DNA from: DYRB01 sp963845265
GTDB lineage: Bacteria > Pseudomonadota > Gammaproteobacteria > Chromatiales > Chromatiaceae
Assembly: GCA_963845265.1 (NCBI GenBank)
Contig: CAWJRN010000018.1
Span: 1-64,000, forward strand
Direction: 5' to 3'
DNA length: 64,000 bases
Shown: one piece after another, positions 25,540 to 34,326 of the stretch
Layout of the letters: each line of letters begins with the position of its first letter
How positions within the stretch are numbered: position 1 is the stretch's first letter
Program-made: the position numbers and the translations under genes
The notes under the pieces: model-generated
What the model saw: the letters and a program-made list of their open reading frames with translations, nothing else
Databases searched by the model: none
What the model was told of the DNA's origin: nothing

Positions 25540-26315
25540 TCGAAAACGAACCCTATTACTGCCCCGTGACCAACGAGGTAGAGATGTACGAGGCGGCCTA
25601 CGCCGCCCGTATGCCCGTGATGCTCAAGGGCCCCACCGGGTGCGGCAAGTCGCGCTTCGTGGAATACATGGCCTGGCGGCTGAAGAAGCCACTGATCACC
25701 GTCGCCTGTAACGAGGACATGACCGCCTCGGACCTGGTCGGGCGCTTCCTGCTCGACATCAACGGCACCAAGTGGCAGGACGGCCCCCTGACGGTCGCCG
25801 CACGCATCGGCGCCGTCTGCTACCTGGACGAGGTGGTCGAGGCCCGTCAGGACACCACCGTGGTCATCCACCCGCTGACCGATCATCGCCGCAATCTCCC
25901 CCTGGAGAAGAAGGGCGAGCTGGTCACGGCCCACCCGGACTTCCAGATCGTCATCTCCTATAACCCGGGCTATCAGTCCCTGATGAAGGACCTCAAGCAG
26001 TCCACCAAGCAGCGCTTCGGCGCCATGGACTTCGACTACCCGAGCGCCGAGATCGAGACCGAGATCGTCTCCCACGAGGGCAAGATCGACCGGGCCACCG
26101 CCGAGAAGCTGGTCCAGGTCGCCCACCGCAGTCGAAACCTCAAGGGCCACGGCCTGGACGAGGGCATGTCCACGCGCCTCCTGGTCTACGCCGCCCAGCT
26201 CATCGGCAAGGGCGTCGCGCCGGCCTCGGCCTGCCAGATGGCCCTGGTCCGTCCGCTGACCGACGACCCGGATATGCGCGATACCCTCGACGCGGCGGTC
26301 AACACCTACTTCTAG
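25509..26315 (+). CDS. cbbQ: RuBisCO activase AAA+ subunit CbbQ (copy 1)
   Basis: This MoxR/NorQ-type AAA+ ATPase acts with CbbO to remodel inhibited RuBisCO. The 268-residue protein has Walker A GPTGCGKS at residues 41-48, Walker B GAVCYLDEV near 105, and ISYNPGYQSLMKDLKQST (sensor region) near 153. CAGGAATATCCACATG gives the ribosome-binding site and start. The nucleotide sequence is essentially identical to copy 2 from the fourth codon or so to the end, while the sequence just upstream differs completely. Confidence 0.95.
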   Translation: MPDIDRSQYLIENEPYYCPVTNEVEMYEAAYAARMPVMLKGPTGCGKSRFVEYMAWRLKKPLITVACNEDMTASDLVGRFLLDINGTKWQDGPLTVAARIGAVCYLDEVVEARQDTTVVIHPLTDHRRNLPLEKKGELVTAHPDFQIVISYNPGYQSLMKDLKQSTKQRFGAMDFDYPSAEIETEIVSHEGKIDRATAEKLVQVAHRSRNLKGHGLDEGMSTRLLVYAAQLIGKGVAPASACQMALVRPLTDDPDMRDTLDAAVNTYF

Positions 26316-26346
26316 CCCCCTCTGCAATCGGACGAGGAGCTACGCG

Positions 26347-27525
26347 ATGTTGGTGGATATGGGAGACATGCTGCGCCACGCCCAGGCCCATGGGTATGCG
26401 GTGGGTGCGTTCGATCTGGTCAGCCTGGACTTTCTCCAGGCCATCGTCGCCGGCGCGGAGCAGCAACGCGCGCCGGTCATCCTGAGCCTGGCCGAGTCCC
26501 ACTACGGATACTTCGACCCAGAGCTGCTAATGCCCGCGGTGCGGGTCGCCGCCGAGCGGGCGACGGTGCCAGTAGCCATTCATTTGGATCACGGCAGCTC
26601 CATCGAGGCGGCGGTGCGGGGGATTCGCCAGGGATTCAACGGCGTCATGGTCGATGCATCCACCCAGCCCTTGGCAGAGAACATTGCCCGCACCAAGGCG
26701 GTGGTGGAGATGGCCCATGCCTGTGGTATCCCGGCAGAAGGGGAGCTCGGCTACGTGGCCGGGGTCGAGGGCGAAGACGCTGATCGCCACCCGGGAGAGG
26801 TGGTCTACACCGCCCCGGAGGAGGCCGAACGCTACGTGCGCGAAACCGGCGTGGACTTTCTTGCAGTCTCTATTGGTACCGTCCACGGCCGCATGCGCGG
26901 GGAGCCGCGTTTGGACTTCGAGCGCCTTGCGGCCATTCGCTCCAGCGTCGCGGTCCCCCTTGTCATCCACGGGGGAACCGGGTTGAGTGACGCCCAGTTC
27001 CGGCGTCTGATCGACAACGGGGTGGCCAAGATCAACTACTACACCGCGCTCGCCGACGCGGCGGGGGCGGCCATTCGCGGGACCGAACCGATTCCCGGAA
27101 AGGGCTCCTACACGGATTTGGTCCGCGGTACCCAGGACGCCATCCGCGCTGAGGTGGAGCGGTGTATTCTCCTTTGGGGGGGCGCGGGGCAAGCCGATGC
27201 GGTGATCGCCGCCTGCCGACCCTGGCGCGAGGTGGAGCACCTCATCGTCTACAACACGAACACCGCGAACCCGGAGGAAACTGCCGCAATGATGGCGGAG
27301 GGCTGCCGCGTACTCGGCGCCATCCCGGGGGTGCGACAGGTGGTTGTCGGAACCAGCTTGAGAGAGGACGCCCCCTATCGACACTTTTGGGCGGTGCGCT
27401 TCGCCCACCCGGCCGTGGTCGAGTCCTACCGGGATCACCCAGACCACCAGAGGTTTGCGAATAGTCTGTTTCGCCCCCTGGCGGCGGACCGCATTACCAT
27501 CGATTTCCAACACGTGCTGGATTGA
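26347..27525 (+). CDS. class II ketose-bisphosphate aldolase fused to a Dabb-like domain (copy 1)
   Basis: Residues 1-245 form a class II (zinc) aldolase of the Fba/GatY type. HLDHGSS near residue 82 supplies the catalytic Asp and a zinc His; GELGYVAG, GTVHGRMRG and VIHGGTGLSD supply the remaining metal and phosphate contacts. Residues ~285-390 are an extra domain. HLIVYNT, IPGVRQVVVGTS, FWAVRFAHP, YRDHPDHQRFAN and a terminal DRITIDF match the stress-response A/B barrel (Dabb) pattern. The gene sits between cbbQ and cbbO, 31 bp after cbbQ. A Calvin-cycle fructose- or sedoheptulose-bisphosphate aldolase is possible; a role in clearing misfire sugar phosphates that inhibit RuBisCO is speculative. 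Confidence 0.85.
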   Translation: MLVDMGDMLRHAQAHGYAVGAFDLVSLDFLQAIVAGAEQQRAPVILSLAESHYGYFDPELLMPAVRVAAERATVPVAIHLDHGSSIEAAVRGIRQGFNGVMVDASTQPLAENIARTKAVVEMAHACGIPAEGELGYVAGVEGEDADRHPGEVVYTAPEEAERYVRETGVDFLAVSIGTVHGRMRGEPRLDFERLAAIRSSVAVPLVIHGGTGLSDAQFRRLIDNGVAKINYYTALADAAGAAIRGTEPIPGKGSYTDLVRGTQDAIRAEVERCILLWGGAGQADAVIAACRPWREVEHLIVYNTNTANPEETAAMMAEGCRVLGAIPGVRQVVVGTSLREDAPYRHFWAVRFAHPAVVESYRDHPDHQRFANSLFRPLAADRITIDFQHVLD

Positions 27526-27593
27526 CGGCCCATGCGAGGAATCGCAGGGCCGGGTCGCGCCGCGCGCCCAGCCAGACACAGCGGGTGAAACCC

Positions 27594-29960
27594 ATGACCA
27601 TTGATTTCAGCGAATACGTCTCCTGCCTCAAGACCGACCCCGAGCATCCGCACAAACAGGCCTTGGAGTCGAGCTATCAGGATGCGAGCCGGGTGATGTC
27701 CCCCCAGGGCCTGAACCACTACCTGACCGGCATGAAGGCCATGTGCACCATGAACAAGGGCGAGGACCTGATCCTCACCTATATTCAGGAGATACCCGGT
27801 GTAGCCCGGGAGGTGGGCGAGGACATCATCCCCGACATCGTCTCGGGCCTGATGAAGCTCTCCTCCCATACCTCGGGTACCGTCATCACCCTGATCATGG
27901 CCAATATGCCCCTGGCGGCGAGCCGCCTCGGCGATGCCGAGGTCCTGCGCGGCTACCTCAACCTGCTGCACCTGCTGGCAGGCAAATCCCCGCGGGGACT
28001 GCGCCCGATGATGGAGAACATGGACGAACTGCTCTCCAAACTCACCCTCGGCGGCCTGCGGCGCTGGGCCCTCTGGGGCGCTCAGGCCCATGCCCGCGAC
28101 CTGGACGGGCAGATGGCCTACTTCGGGCTCAAGAGCGAGTCGTCCAAGGCCGTACTCCAGAAGGAGCGCCGCGGCACTCTCTTCGTTGACAATCAGCGCA
28201 AGCTGAACTTCTACCTGCGGGCCCTCTGGGCGCGGGCCTTCTTCATGCGCCCCACCTCCGGGGACTACGAGACCCGCCAGGGGACCAAGCCCTACATCGA
28301 AGACTTCCTGATCCACCTGCCGGATGCCTTCGACGCCTTCCGCGGCATCTCGGGCCTGGAGACCTACCGCGCCGCGGCGGCCCACAGCGCCGCCCACTTG
28401 GTCTACACCACCAAGCCCATCAGCGCCGAACAACTCGCCCCGGCCCAGATGAAGCTCATCGAGCTGTTCGAGGACGCCCGGATCGAAGGGCTGGCGATCC
28501 GGGACTTCCCCGGGCTGCGCAAGCTCTGGCTCCAGTTCTTCACGGCCCCCATGACCCCGGACGACGAGGTGCGCGACCTGCACCCCATGATGGACCTGAT
28601 GCTGCGCCTGGCCCAGGCCCTGCTGGACCCCGACTACCGCGACGAACTGCCCCTGGTCAATGACACGGCGGACGACTTCCGCCGCGCCTTTGCCGAGCGC
28701 CCGCGCGACAACCAGATCAGCTGGGACGCAGGCGTCACCTTCTACAACGCCTGCGTCAAGACCGTGGCCCTGCCCAACCTGCGGGTCCTGGAGAACTGGC
28801 CCATTCCCTACCGGGACGACAACCGCTACATCTGGGTCTTCTCGGAGAATCTCTGGCTGGAGCAGGGGGTCGACTATCTGCCCGCCTCGCGCCAGCAGGT
28901 GCGCAAGTACGTCTCGGTCATGGAGATGGCCAACGAGGTGGACTGCGAGTTGGCCGGCGACGACGCCCAGGAGGTCTGGATCTGCGCCACCGAGTTCTTC
29001 CCCTACGAGGACGAGGGGGTGTCGTTCAACGAGATGTGGGGCAAGGAGCCCGTCTCTGACCCCTATCACTACCAGGAGTGGGACTACCAGGCCCAGCTCT
29101 ACCGCCCGGACTGGGCCACGGTCATCGAACGGCGCCAGCCCAAGGGCAACCCGGAGGACATGGACGAGATCCTGGTCAAGCACAAGCCCATCGCCAGCCG
29201 TATCCGCCACCTGATCGACGCCCTGCAACCCCAGGGCATCGTTCGCCGGCGGGGCTACGAGGAGGGCGAGGAGCTCGACCTCAACGCCGCGGTACGGGCC
29301 ATGATCGACATCCGCCGCGGCATCATGCCCGACCCGCGCATCAACATCCGCATCACCCGGCACCTGCGCGACCTGGCCCTGGTGGTGCTCATGGACCTGT
29401 CCGAGTCCACCAAGGAGCACATCGACAAGGCAGACCCGGACAGCCCCACGGTCATCGGCCTCACCCGCGATGCCACCGGGCTGCTGGCCTGGGCCATCGA
29501 CAGCATTGGCGACGCCTTCGCCGTCCACGGCTTCGCCTCCGACGGGCGCCACGATGTGCAGTACTACCGCTTCAAGGACTTCGAGCAGCCCTACGACGAT
29601 CTGCCCAAGTCCCGCCTAGCGGGCATGGAAGGGGGCCTGTCCACCCGCATGGGCGCAGCCCTGCGCCACGCCGGTTGGCACCTGACCCAACAGAGCGCCA
29701 CAAAGCGCCTGGTGCTGCTCATCACCGACGGCGAGCCGGCGGACATCGACGAGCGCGACCCCCAGTACCTGCGCCACGACGCCAAGAAGGCCGTCGAGGA
29801 CCTGCGCATGCAGGGGGTCTACACCTACTGCCTGACCCTGGACCCGCAGGCCGACCGCTACGTCGCCCGCATCTTCGGCGAGAACAACTATTCCGTCGTC
29901 GATCACGTCGAGAAGCTGCCGGAGCGGCTGCCGGCGGTCTTTGCCGCGCTGACCGCATAG
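27594..29960 (+). CDS. cbbO: RuBisCO activase adaptor CbbO (vWA domain)
   Basis: The 788-residue protein is of the CbbO/NorD type. A long helical N-terminal region is followed by a C-terminal von Willebrand A domain with the MIDAS motif MDLSES near residue 600 and LLITDGEPADID near 712. In the CbbQO activase, CbbO bridges the CbbQ hexamer to RuBisCO. The start ATGACC at 27594 is 68 bp after the aldolase stop; an earlier in-frame ATG gives an Arg-rich non-conserved extension. It is the only cbbO in the window, so it would have to serve both cbbQ copies. Confidence 0.95.
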   Translation: MTIDFSEYVSCLKTDPEHPHKQALESSYQDASRVMSPQGLNHYLTGMKAMCTMNKGEDLILTYIQEIPGVAREVGEDIIPDIVSGLMKLSSHTSGTVITLIMANMPLAASRLGDAEVLRGYLNLLHLLAGKSPRGLRPMMENMDELLSKLTLGGLRRWALWGAQAHARDLDGQMAYFGLKSESSKAVLQKERRGTLFVDNQRKLNFYLRALWARAFFMRPTSGDYETRQGTKPYIEDFLIHLPDAFDAFRGISGLETYRAAAAHSAAHLVYTTKPISAEQLAPAQMKLIELFEDARIEGLAIRDFPGLRKLWLQFFTAPMTPDDEVRDLHPMMDLMLRLAQALLDPDYRDELPLVNDTADDFRRAFAERPRDNQISWDAGVTFYNACVKTVALPNLRVLENWPIPYRDDNRYIWVFSENLWLEQGVDYLPASRQQVRKYVSVMEMANEVDCELAGDDAQEVWICATEFFPYEDEGVSFNEMWGKEPVSDPYHYQEWDYQAQLYRPDWATVIERRQPKGNPEDMDEILVKHKPIASRIRHLIDALQPQGIVRRRGYEEGEELDLNAAVRAMIDIRRGIMPDPRINIRITRHLRDLALVVLMDLSESTKEHIDKADPDSPTVIGLTRDATGLLAWAIDSIGDAFAVHGFASDGRHDVQYYRFKDFEQPYDDLPKSRLAGMEGGLSTRMGAALRHAGWHLTQQSATKRLVLLITDGEPADIDERDPQYLRHDAKKAVEDLRMQGVYTYCLTLDPQADRYVARIFGENNYSVVDHVEKLPERLPAVFAALTA

Positions 29961-30331
29961 CTCCTGGCCGCATAGACGGTGGCCACATAGCCTGGGGCGG
30001 CAGAGGGTCGGCGCAGGGCTCCGGGCAGGTCGCGATCGGTACGCCGCCGCGTCGAGCAGTCGGGCAACAGCATGGAAGGGCTCCCGGAAGGTGCGAAAGA
30101 CAATGCATGGCCTTGACTGGCCGCCAAGGTTGAGCCCCAACAACCTCTTGTGATGCTAGGGCATCCAGGCTTATACAGCTTGTTCCTGCGGCGTAAATGG
30201 GATCAGCTGTATTGCGACCCTCGGGCCGCGACCAAGGACCTGTCCCGCCTCTGCCACCGGGCGTGGGGGCCCGCGCCCGGAAGGAGCGAAGCGGCCGATC
30301 AGGTTATTGTCCTGACGCGAGCCCCCAGATG
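29961..30331. other. non-coding spacer downstream of cbbO
   Basis: I see no gene or clear terminator in this stretch. Frames open here are shadows of high GC content. Confidence 0.35.
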
Positions 30332-30574
30332 TCAGGGTGCGACCGTGACAGATTGAGCCGCCGCCCGGCCGCGCGCGTGTCGCCAAGGCATCGCGCTCTC
30401 CTTGCGCTCCGGGCAGACAAACCCGCTCGGCCGACGCAGCCGTTCCAGGTAACCGAGCCATGCGCCCGGGTCCGGGTCCGGGAACATCTCTACGAACTCG
30501 CGGTAGGTAAGCGGGTAGTGGCGCCCTGCGACCAAGGCATGACGTGAAGCCGCGATATCGGAAGACGTCTCCAC
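30332..30574 (-). pseudogene. N-terminal fragment of an IS1595/ISXO2-type transposase
   Basis: The frame reads REFVEMFPDPDPGAWLGYLE, RLRRPSGFVCPE and PWRHARGR, resembling the N-terminal zinc-ribbon region of IS1595-family transposases (FPD..AYLE.LRWP.GFVCP.C). The Cys pairs are degraded (CPER rather than CPxC), and the DDE domain is absent. It is a relic. Confidence 0.6.
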
Positions 30575-30668
30575 GCCGACATGTTGGGGCAGGAGGAGCT
30601 ATCCGCTCACCCCCCTTACTTCAATACTACAAGACGGCAAACCTGGGGCATCCCCTGGTTCGCGCAAT

Positions 30669-31850
30669 CTAACCCTGCGCGAGGCTACCGGGTTTCTCGT
30701 TCCGTAGATCGGGTCGATATCGCAGCAGGCAGCCGACGCCGCCCAGAGAGACCAACGCATCGGACTGTTTCACCACTTCTACCGGGCGTTCTAGCTGGCC
30801 GGCCAGGCGCAGCAGCAGCTCCCTAACATCCAGCGACCGCACGGCGGATTTGCCGCATTGCGGACAGACGGGAGTTTCAGGCACCTCGGTGCCAATGGCT
30901 CGACAGGCCGTGCAGCTCCAGCCGGGATCCGGCTGGTAATCGCTGGCCATGACCAGTGTGTCCACTTCCCCCCAACGCAGCGCATCCAGGGTGGCTGCCG
31001 AGCCCGCGACCGCCAGGTTCTGGCTGCGCAGTCCTGCGATGAGACGCTCGGTAACCGACCGGGACTCATGCTCCTCATGTTCGATAAAGCTGGACAGGGT
31101 CAACAAGACCACTTCGGTCTGCCGGTCGCGTTCGCTGGCCGGGATCACATCCACCAGCTTTTCTGCCAGATCGTTGGGCAGCGCGTCGCGGACCCGAGTG
31201 GCGATCTCGGGATCGCCAGCCAGGATCAAATGGGTATGGCCACCCGCGCGCATCAGCTGTTCCAGAACTGCGATCTTCTCTCGCACGAACCGGTCTCCGC
31301 GGTGCGCCTGGCTCACCTGATAATGGATACGAGCCCACTCCGAGCCCATACGCATGCGCAGCCCTGATTGGTTTATCCAGGCCCGGACTGTGGCGGCGCC
31401 CAGGTTCACCTCCAGGATGCTGGCCCGATCCGGCATGGCGAGCAAAATGACATAGCGGTGGTAGTTGTCCTTGAGTTCCACCAGGTGGTAGATGTTGGGC
31501 GTTGGATAGACCGCAATCCAGTTTGGCAGGGGGGCAGCAAATTGCATGGGCAGCATGAAGGCGCCGCCAAAGGTGCCACGCACAAAGATTGCCGCCCCCT
31601 TTGTCTCGGGCAGCAGGTCGGTGGCCAACCAAGCCTCGATCTTGCAAAGTGCCTCCTCGAAGTCAGTGAGGTCGTCGCCTTTGAGAATGCGCCGCAGTAT
31701 GCGTGCGCGCTCTTCGAGTGTTTCTCGCCAGCCTGTCTGCCCGTCTTCCAGGTTGAGGTACGCGCTGATGAAAGGTGCGCCCGACTCCTCCACGCTGGCC
31801 AGCAGGGTGACGTGCCGTTTGAGCTCGTCGAGGGTGGTCAGATGTGTCAT
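30669..31850 (-). CDS. bacterial eRF1-like (archaeo-eukaryotic release-factor-related) protein
   Basis: The 393-residue protein has an overall eRF1/Pelota-like plan. The central region shows HLILAGDPEIATRVRDALP near residue 210 and HESRSVTERLIAGL near 265; an L7Ae-like C-terminal part follows (WGEVDTLVMASDY). A zinc ribbon (CTAC...CPQC, about residues 325-345) is inserted in it. Such baeRF proteins are widespread but poorly characterised, and are suspected to act on stalled or hibernating ribosomes. Genes for a BI-1 protein and HPF/RaiA lie next, on the same strand, which fits a ribosome-stress role but does not prove one. Confidence 0.7.
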   Translation of the reverse strand: MTHLTTLDELKRHVTLLASVEESGAPFISAYLNLEDGQTGWRETLEERARILRRILKGDDLTDFEEALCKIEAWLATDLLPETKGAAIFVRGTFGGAFMLPMQFAAPLPNWIAVYPTPNIYHLVELKDNYHRYVILLAMPDRASILEVNLGAATVRAWINQSGLRMRMGSEWARIHYQVSQAHRGDRFVREKIAVLEQLMRAGGHTHLILAGDPEIATRVRDALPNDLAEKLVDVIPASERDRQTEVVLLTLSSFIEHEEHESRSVTERLIAGLRSQNLAVAGSAATLDALRWGEVDTLVMASDYQPDPGWSCTACRAIGTEVPETPVCPQCGKSAVRSLDVRELLLRLAGQLERPVEVVKQSDALVSLGGVGCLLRYRPDLRNEKPGSLAQG

Positions 31851-31880
31851 ATCGGAACTCTTTTGCGTATGGACGAGACC

Positions 31881-32552
31881 TTATTCTTTACTATTCATGA
31901 AACCCAGCAGATGTAGCAGGCTGGTGAATAGATTGAAGATGGAGACGTACAGGGTGACGGTGGCCATGATGTAGCTGGTCTCGCCACCGTGGATGATGTT
32001 GCTGGTCTCGTACAGGATCAGGCCGGCCATGAGCAGCACAAACATGGCGGAGACGGCCAGCGACAGGCCCGGCATCTCGAAGAACACCGCACCGAGTCCG
32101 GCGAGAAAGGCGACCAGGATGCCCACCATCAAGAAGCCGCCCATAAAGCTAAAATCCTTGCGGGTGGTGAGTGCGTAACCCGACAAGCCGAGGAAGATGG
32201 CGCCGGTAGTGCCCATAGCCGTCATCACGACCCGGCCACCGTTCGGCATGGCCAGATAGGCGTTCAGAATCGGCCCCAGGGTGTAGCCCATGAAGCCGGT
32301 CAGCGCGAACACGAAGGCCAGCCCCAAGGCGCGGTCACGAAACTTCGCTGTGGCGAACAGCAGACCGAAATAACCGCCGAGAGTGAGCAGCAGCCCCGGA
32401 TGGGGCAGGTTCAGCGCCATCGAAACCCCTGCGGTCAGCGCGCTGAACAGCAGGGTCATGGACAGCAACATGTAGGTGTTGCGGACCACCTTATTGGTGG
32501 CAAGCGCGGCTGTCTGGCTCCGGCTCGCAGCGATGGCTATTGGGTTATTCAT
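31881..32552 (-). CDS. BI-1/YccA family membrane protein
   Basis: The 223-residue protein has about seven hydrophobic segments and the Bax-inhibitor-1 family C-terminal motif region YETSNIIHGGETSYIMATVTLYVSIFNLF. Bacterial members sit in the inner membrane; E. coli YccA binds and restrains the protease FtsH, and others leak calcium. It lies 28 bp after the HPF gene's side of the cluster, between the eRF1-like and HPF/RaiA genes on the same strand. The precise function here is unknown. Confidence 0.88.
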   Translation of the reverse strand: MNNPIAIAASRSQTAALATNKVVRNTYMLLSMTLLFSALTAGVSMALNLPHPGLLLTLGGYFGLLFATAKFRDRALGLAFVFALTGFMGYTLGPILNAYLAMPNGGRVVMTAMGTTGAIFLGLSGYALTTRKDFSFMGGFLMVGILVAFLAGLGAVFFEMPGLSLAVSAMFVLLMAGLILYETSNIIHGGETSYIMATVTLYVSIFNLFTSLLHLLGFMNSKE

Positions 32553-32589
32553 GGCTTGCTACCTTTCTCTCGTTGGTTGACTGGACTGG

Positions 32590-32934
32590 CTAAGTTTCAT
32601 CCAGAACGAGCGGGGCGCTTTGCCTGAGCAGGGTGTGACGACGGTCGATCTTACGCACCAGGGTGCGCCCGGCGCGATCGACTGCCCGGTCGATGGCGAC
32701 ATACAGGTCGGCCTCGATATCTTCGACAACCAGATCGGGCAGGCCGGCCAGCACCACCTGCAGGTGGCAGCGCTTGTCCGTCCCGCCGCGGGGCCCGTTG
32801 ATGTCGGACAGGCGCATGACGACCCGTTGGATGTGATCGTCGCAGCAGCTCATGGCGCCGCGCACCCGCCGTTCGGCATGGCTGCGTAGGGCGTCGGTCA
32901 GGGAAAAACCGTGTACTTGGATGTTGATCTGCAT
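32590..32934 (-). CDS. HPF/RaiA-family ribosome hibernation factor
   Basis: The 114-residue protein starts MQINIQVHGFSLTDALRSHAERR and continues with IQRVVMRLSDINGPRGGTDKRC and DLYVAIDRAVDRAGRTLVRK. This is the beta-alpha-beta fold of ribosome-associated inhibitors that bind the 30S A/P sites in stress. I chose the ATG at 32934 because the 15 extra residues from an upstream ATG are not family-like. It is divergent to nhaR. Confidence 0.85.
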   Translation of the reverse strand: MQINIQVHGFSLTDALRSHAERRVRGAMSCCDDHIQRVVMRLSDINGPRGGTDKRCHLQVVLAGLPDLVVEDIEADLYVAIDRAVDRAGRTLVRKIDRRHTLLRQSAPLVLDET

Positions 32935-33057
32935 GGGGGGCTCCGCTGCAATGCGCCGTCGTTGTTTCACGAGGGGCATGCTAGGCGGGTTCGCTAGCCA
33001 AAAAAATACGATAATTATTGCTACACTGATCGAAAATTACGATGTCATAAAGGGCCG
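32935..33057. promoter_or_regulatory. divergent AT-rich promoter region of HPF and nhaR genes
   Basis: This 123-bp spacer is much more AT-rich than its surroundings. It contains the near-direct repeat TACGATAATTATTG / ATTACGATG, a plausible binding site for NhaR or another LysR-type regulator. This is inferred from position only. Confidence 0.45.
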
Positions 33058-33957
33058 ATGATCAACTACAAGCACCTGCACTACTTCTGGGCGGTGGCCA
33101 GGGAGGGGGGCGTCGCCCGGGCAGGCGAGCGGCTGCACCTGACGCCACAGACCATCAGCGGGCAACTGAGCTTGCTGGAGGATTATTTGGGGACGCCCCT
33201 GTTCAGCCGGGTCGGGCGCAACCTGGAGCTGACCGAAAACGGTCGGCTGGTACTTAGCTACGCCGACGAGATCTTCTCGCTGGGCGGCGAGTTGGAAGAG
33301 GCGATACATCAGCTACCGGCCGACCGTCCCCAGCTGTTCAGGGTGGGCGTGGTCGATGTGCTGCCAAAATCCATCGCCCATCGTATCCTTGCGCCCGCGC
33401 TGCGGATGCCGGAGCCGGTGCGCATGATCTGCCGCGAGGCAAGCCTCGATACGCTGTTGGCGGAACTGGCCATGCACCGCCTCGACCTGGTATTGGCCGA
33501 CCGGCCTATCCCTCCCACGGTCAGCACCCGGGGGTTCAGTCACAAGCTCGGCGAGTGCACGGTCAGCTTCTTCGCCGATGGGACGCTGCACAAGAAGCTG
33601 AACGGCGATTTCCCCCGCTGTCTGGACGGCGCACCGCTGTTGTTACCCAGCAGCGGCAATCGGCTGCGCTCCGGTATCGATCTGTGGCTGGACAAACATC
33701 GTATCCACCCCCGCCTGATTGCCGAGTTCGACGACAGCGCCTTGATGAAGGCCTTTGGGCGGGAAGGTGCGGGGCTCTTCATCGCGCCCGCTGCCATCGA
33801 GGCGGAAGTCGAGTTGCAGTATCAGGTGACGGCGATTGGCCGGGTCGATGAGGTGAAAGAGCAGTTCTACGCCATTTCCGTCGAGCGCCGGGTCACCCAC
33901 CCGGTCGTTTCGATCATGTTGGACACAGCGCGTGCGTCGCTGTTTGATGGTCAATAA
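33058..33957 (+). CDS. nhaR: LysR-family transcriptional activator NhaR
   Basis: The 299-residue protein has an N-terminal winged helix-turn-helix (LHYFWAVAREGGVARAGERL, TPQTISGQLSLLE). The effector domain is characteristic of NhaR: LFRVGVVDVLPKSIA, LLLPSSGNRLRSGI, and the end YAISVERRVTHPVVS. NhaR activates sodium/proton antiporter genes in response to sodium. Here it heads a rightward group with an antiporter and stress genes, not nhaA itself, which is 13 kb away beside a fragment of a second nhaR. Confidence 0.92.
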   Translation: MINYKHLHYFWAVAREGGVARAGERLHLTPQTISGQLSLLEDYLGTPLFSRVGRNLELTENGRLVLSYADEIFSLGGELEEAIHQLPADRPQLFRVGVVDVLPKSIAHRILAPALRMPEPVRMICREASLDTLLAELAMHRLDLVLADRPIPPTVSTRGFSHKLGECTVSFFADGTLHKKLNGDFPRCLDGAPLLLPSSGNRLRSGIDLWLDKHRIHPRLIAEFDDSALMKAFGREGAGLFIAPAAIEAEVELQYQVTAIGRVDEVKEQFYAISVERRVTHPVVSIMLDTARASLFDGQ

Positions 33958-33974
33958 TCGTAGTATGGACGAGA

Positions 33975-34286
33975 TGACTGATCAGTGGCCGTATTGCCTG
34001 GATAACTCCGGGCATCTTCGAGGTGGACAACGAAATCCGCGTGGTACCGAAGGTGCCCCTGTCCGATGCGGCTATCGAGCGTAAGAGCAGGGAGGTCGTA
34101 GAAACCGACGAGCAGTTCCGCGCCGCGCGAGCGCTGATCCGGGTCAACAACGGTGAGGTTTTTCTCACGGGCAGCTTTCTCGGCTTTCGCGATCCGTCGA
34201 TTCTGAAACACAAGGTGGCGGACATCGAAGGCGTGGTCGGTATTGAGGTTCGCGCCGCATTCGTTGCCCGGCCAAGCGAAACCTAG
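33975..34286 (+). pseudogene. BON-domain-like fragment, 5' truncated
   Basis: The frame from just after a TGA near 33973 reads GRIAWITPGIFEVDNEIRV and then LIRVNNGEVFLTGSFLGF and IEGVVGIEVRAAF. These resemble BON (OsmY-type) domain ends. No good start codon lies in the conserved part and the N-terminal half of the first domain is missing, so it appears truncated. A short protein from a GTG or internal ATG is possible. Confidence 0.45.
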
Positions 34287-34326
34287 GGTAAAGCAGGCGT
34301 AAATCCGCAGAGAGAGCTGAAAAATT

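Noticed and set aside
27435..29552. 705-codon minus-strand frame opposite cbbO
   Set aside because: It has no start context and no domain; a valine/glycine-rich shadow of cbbO.
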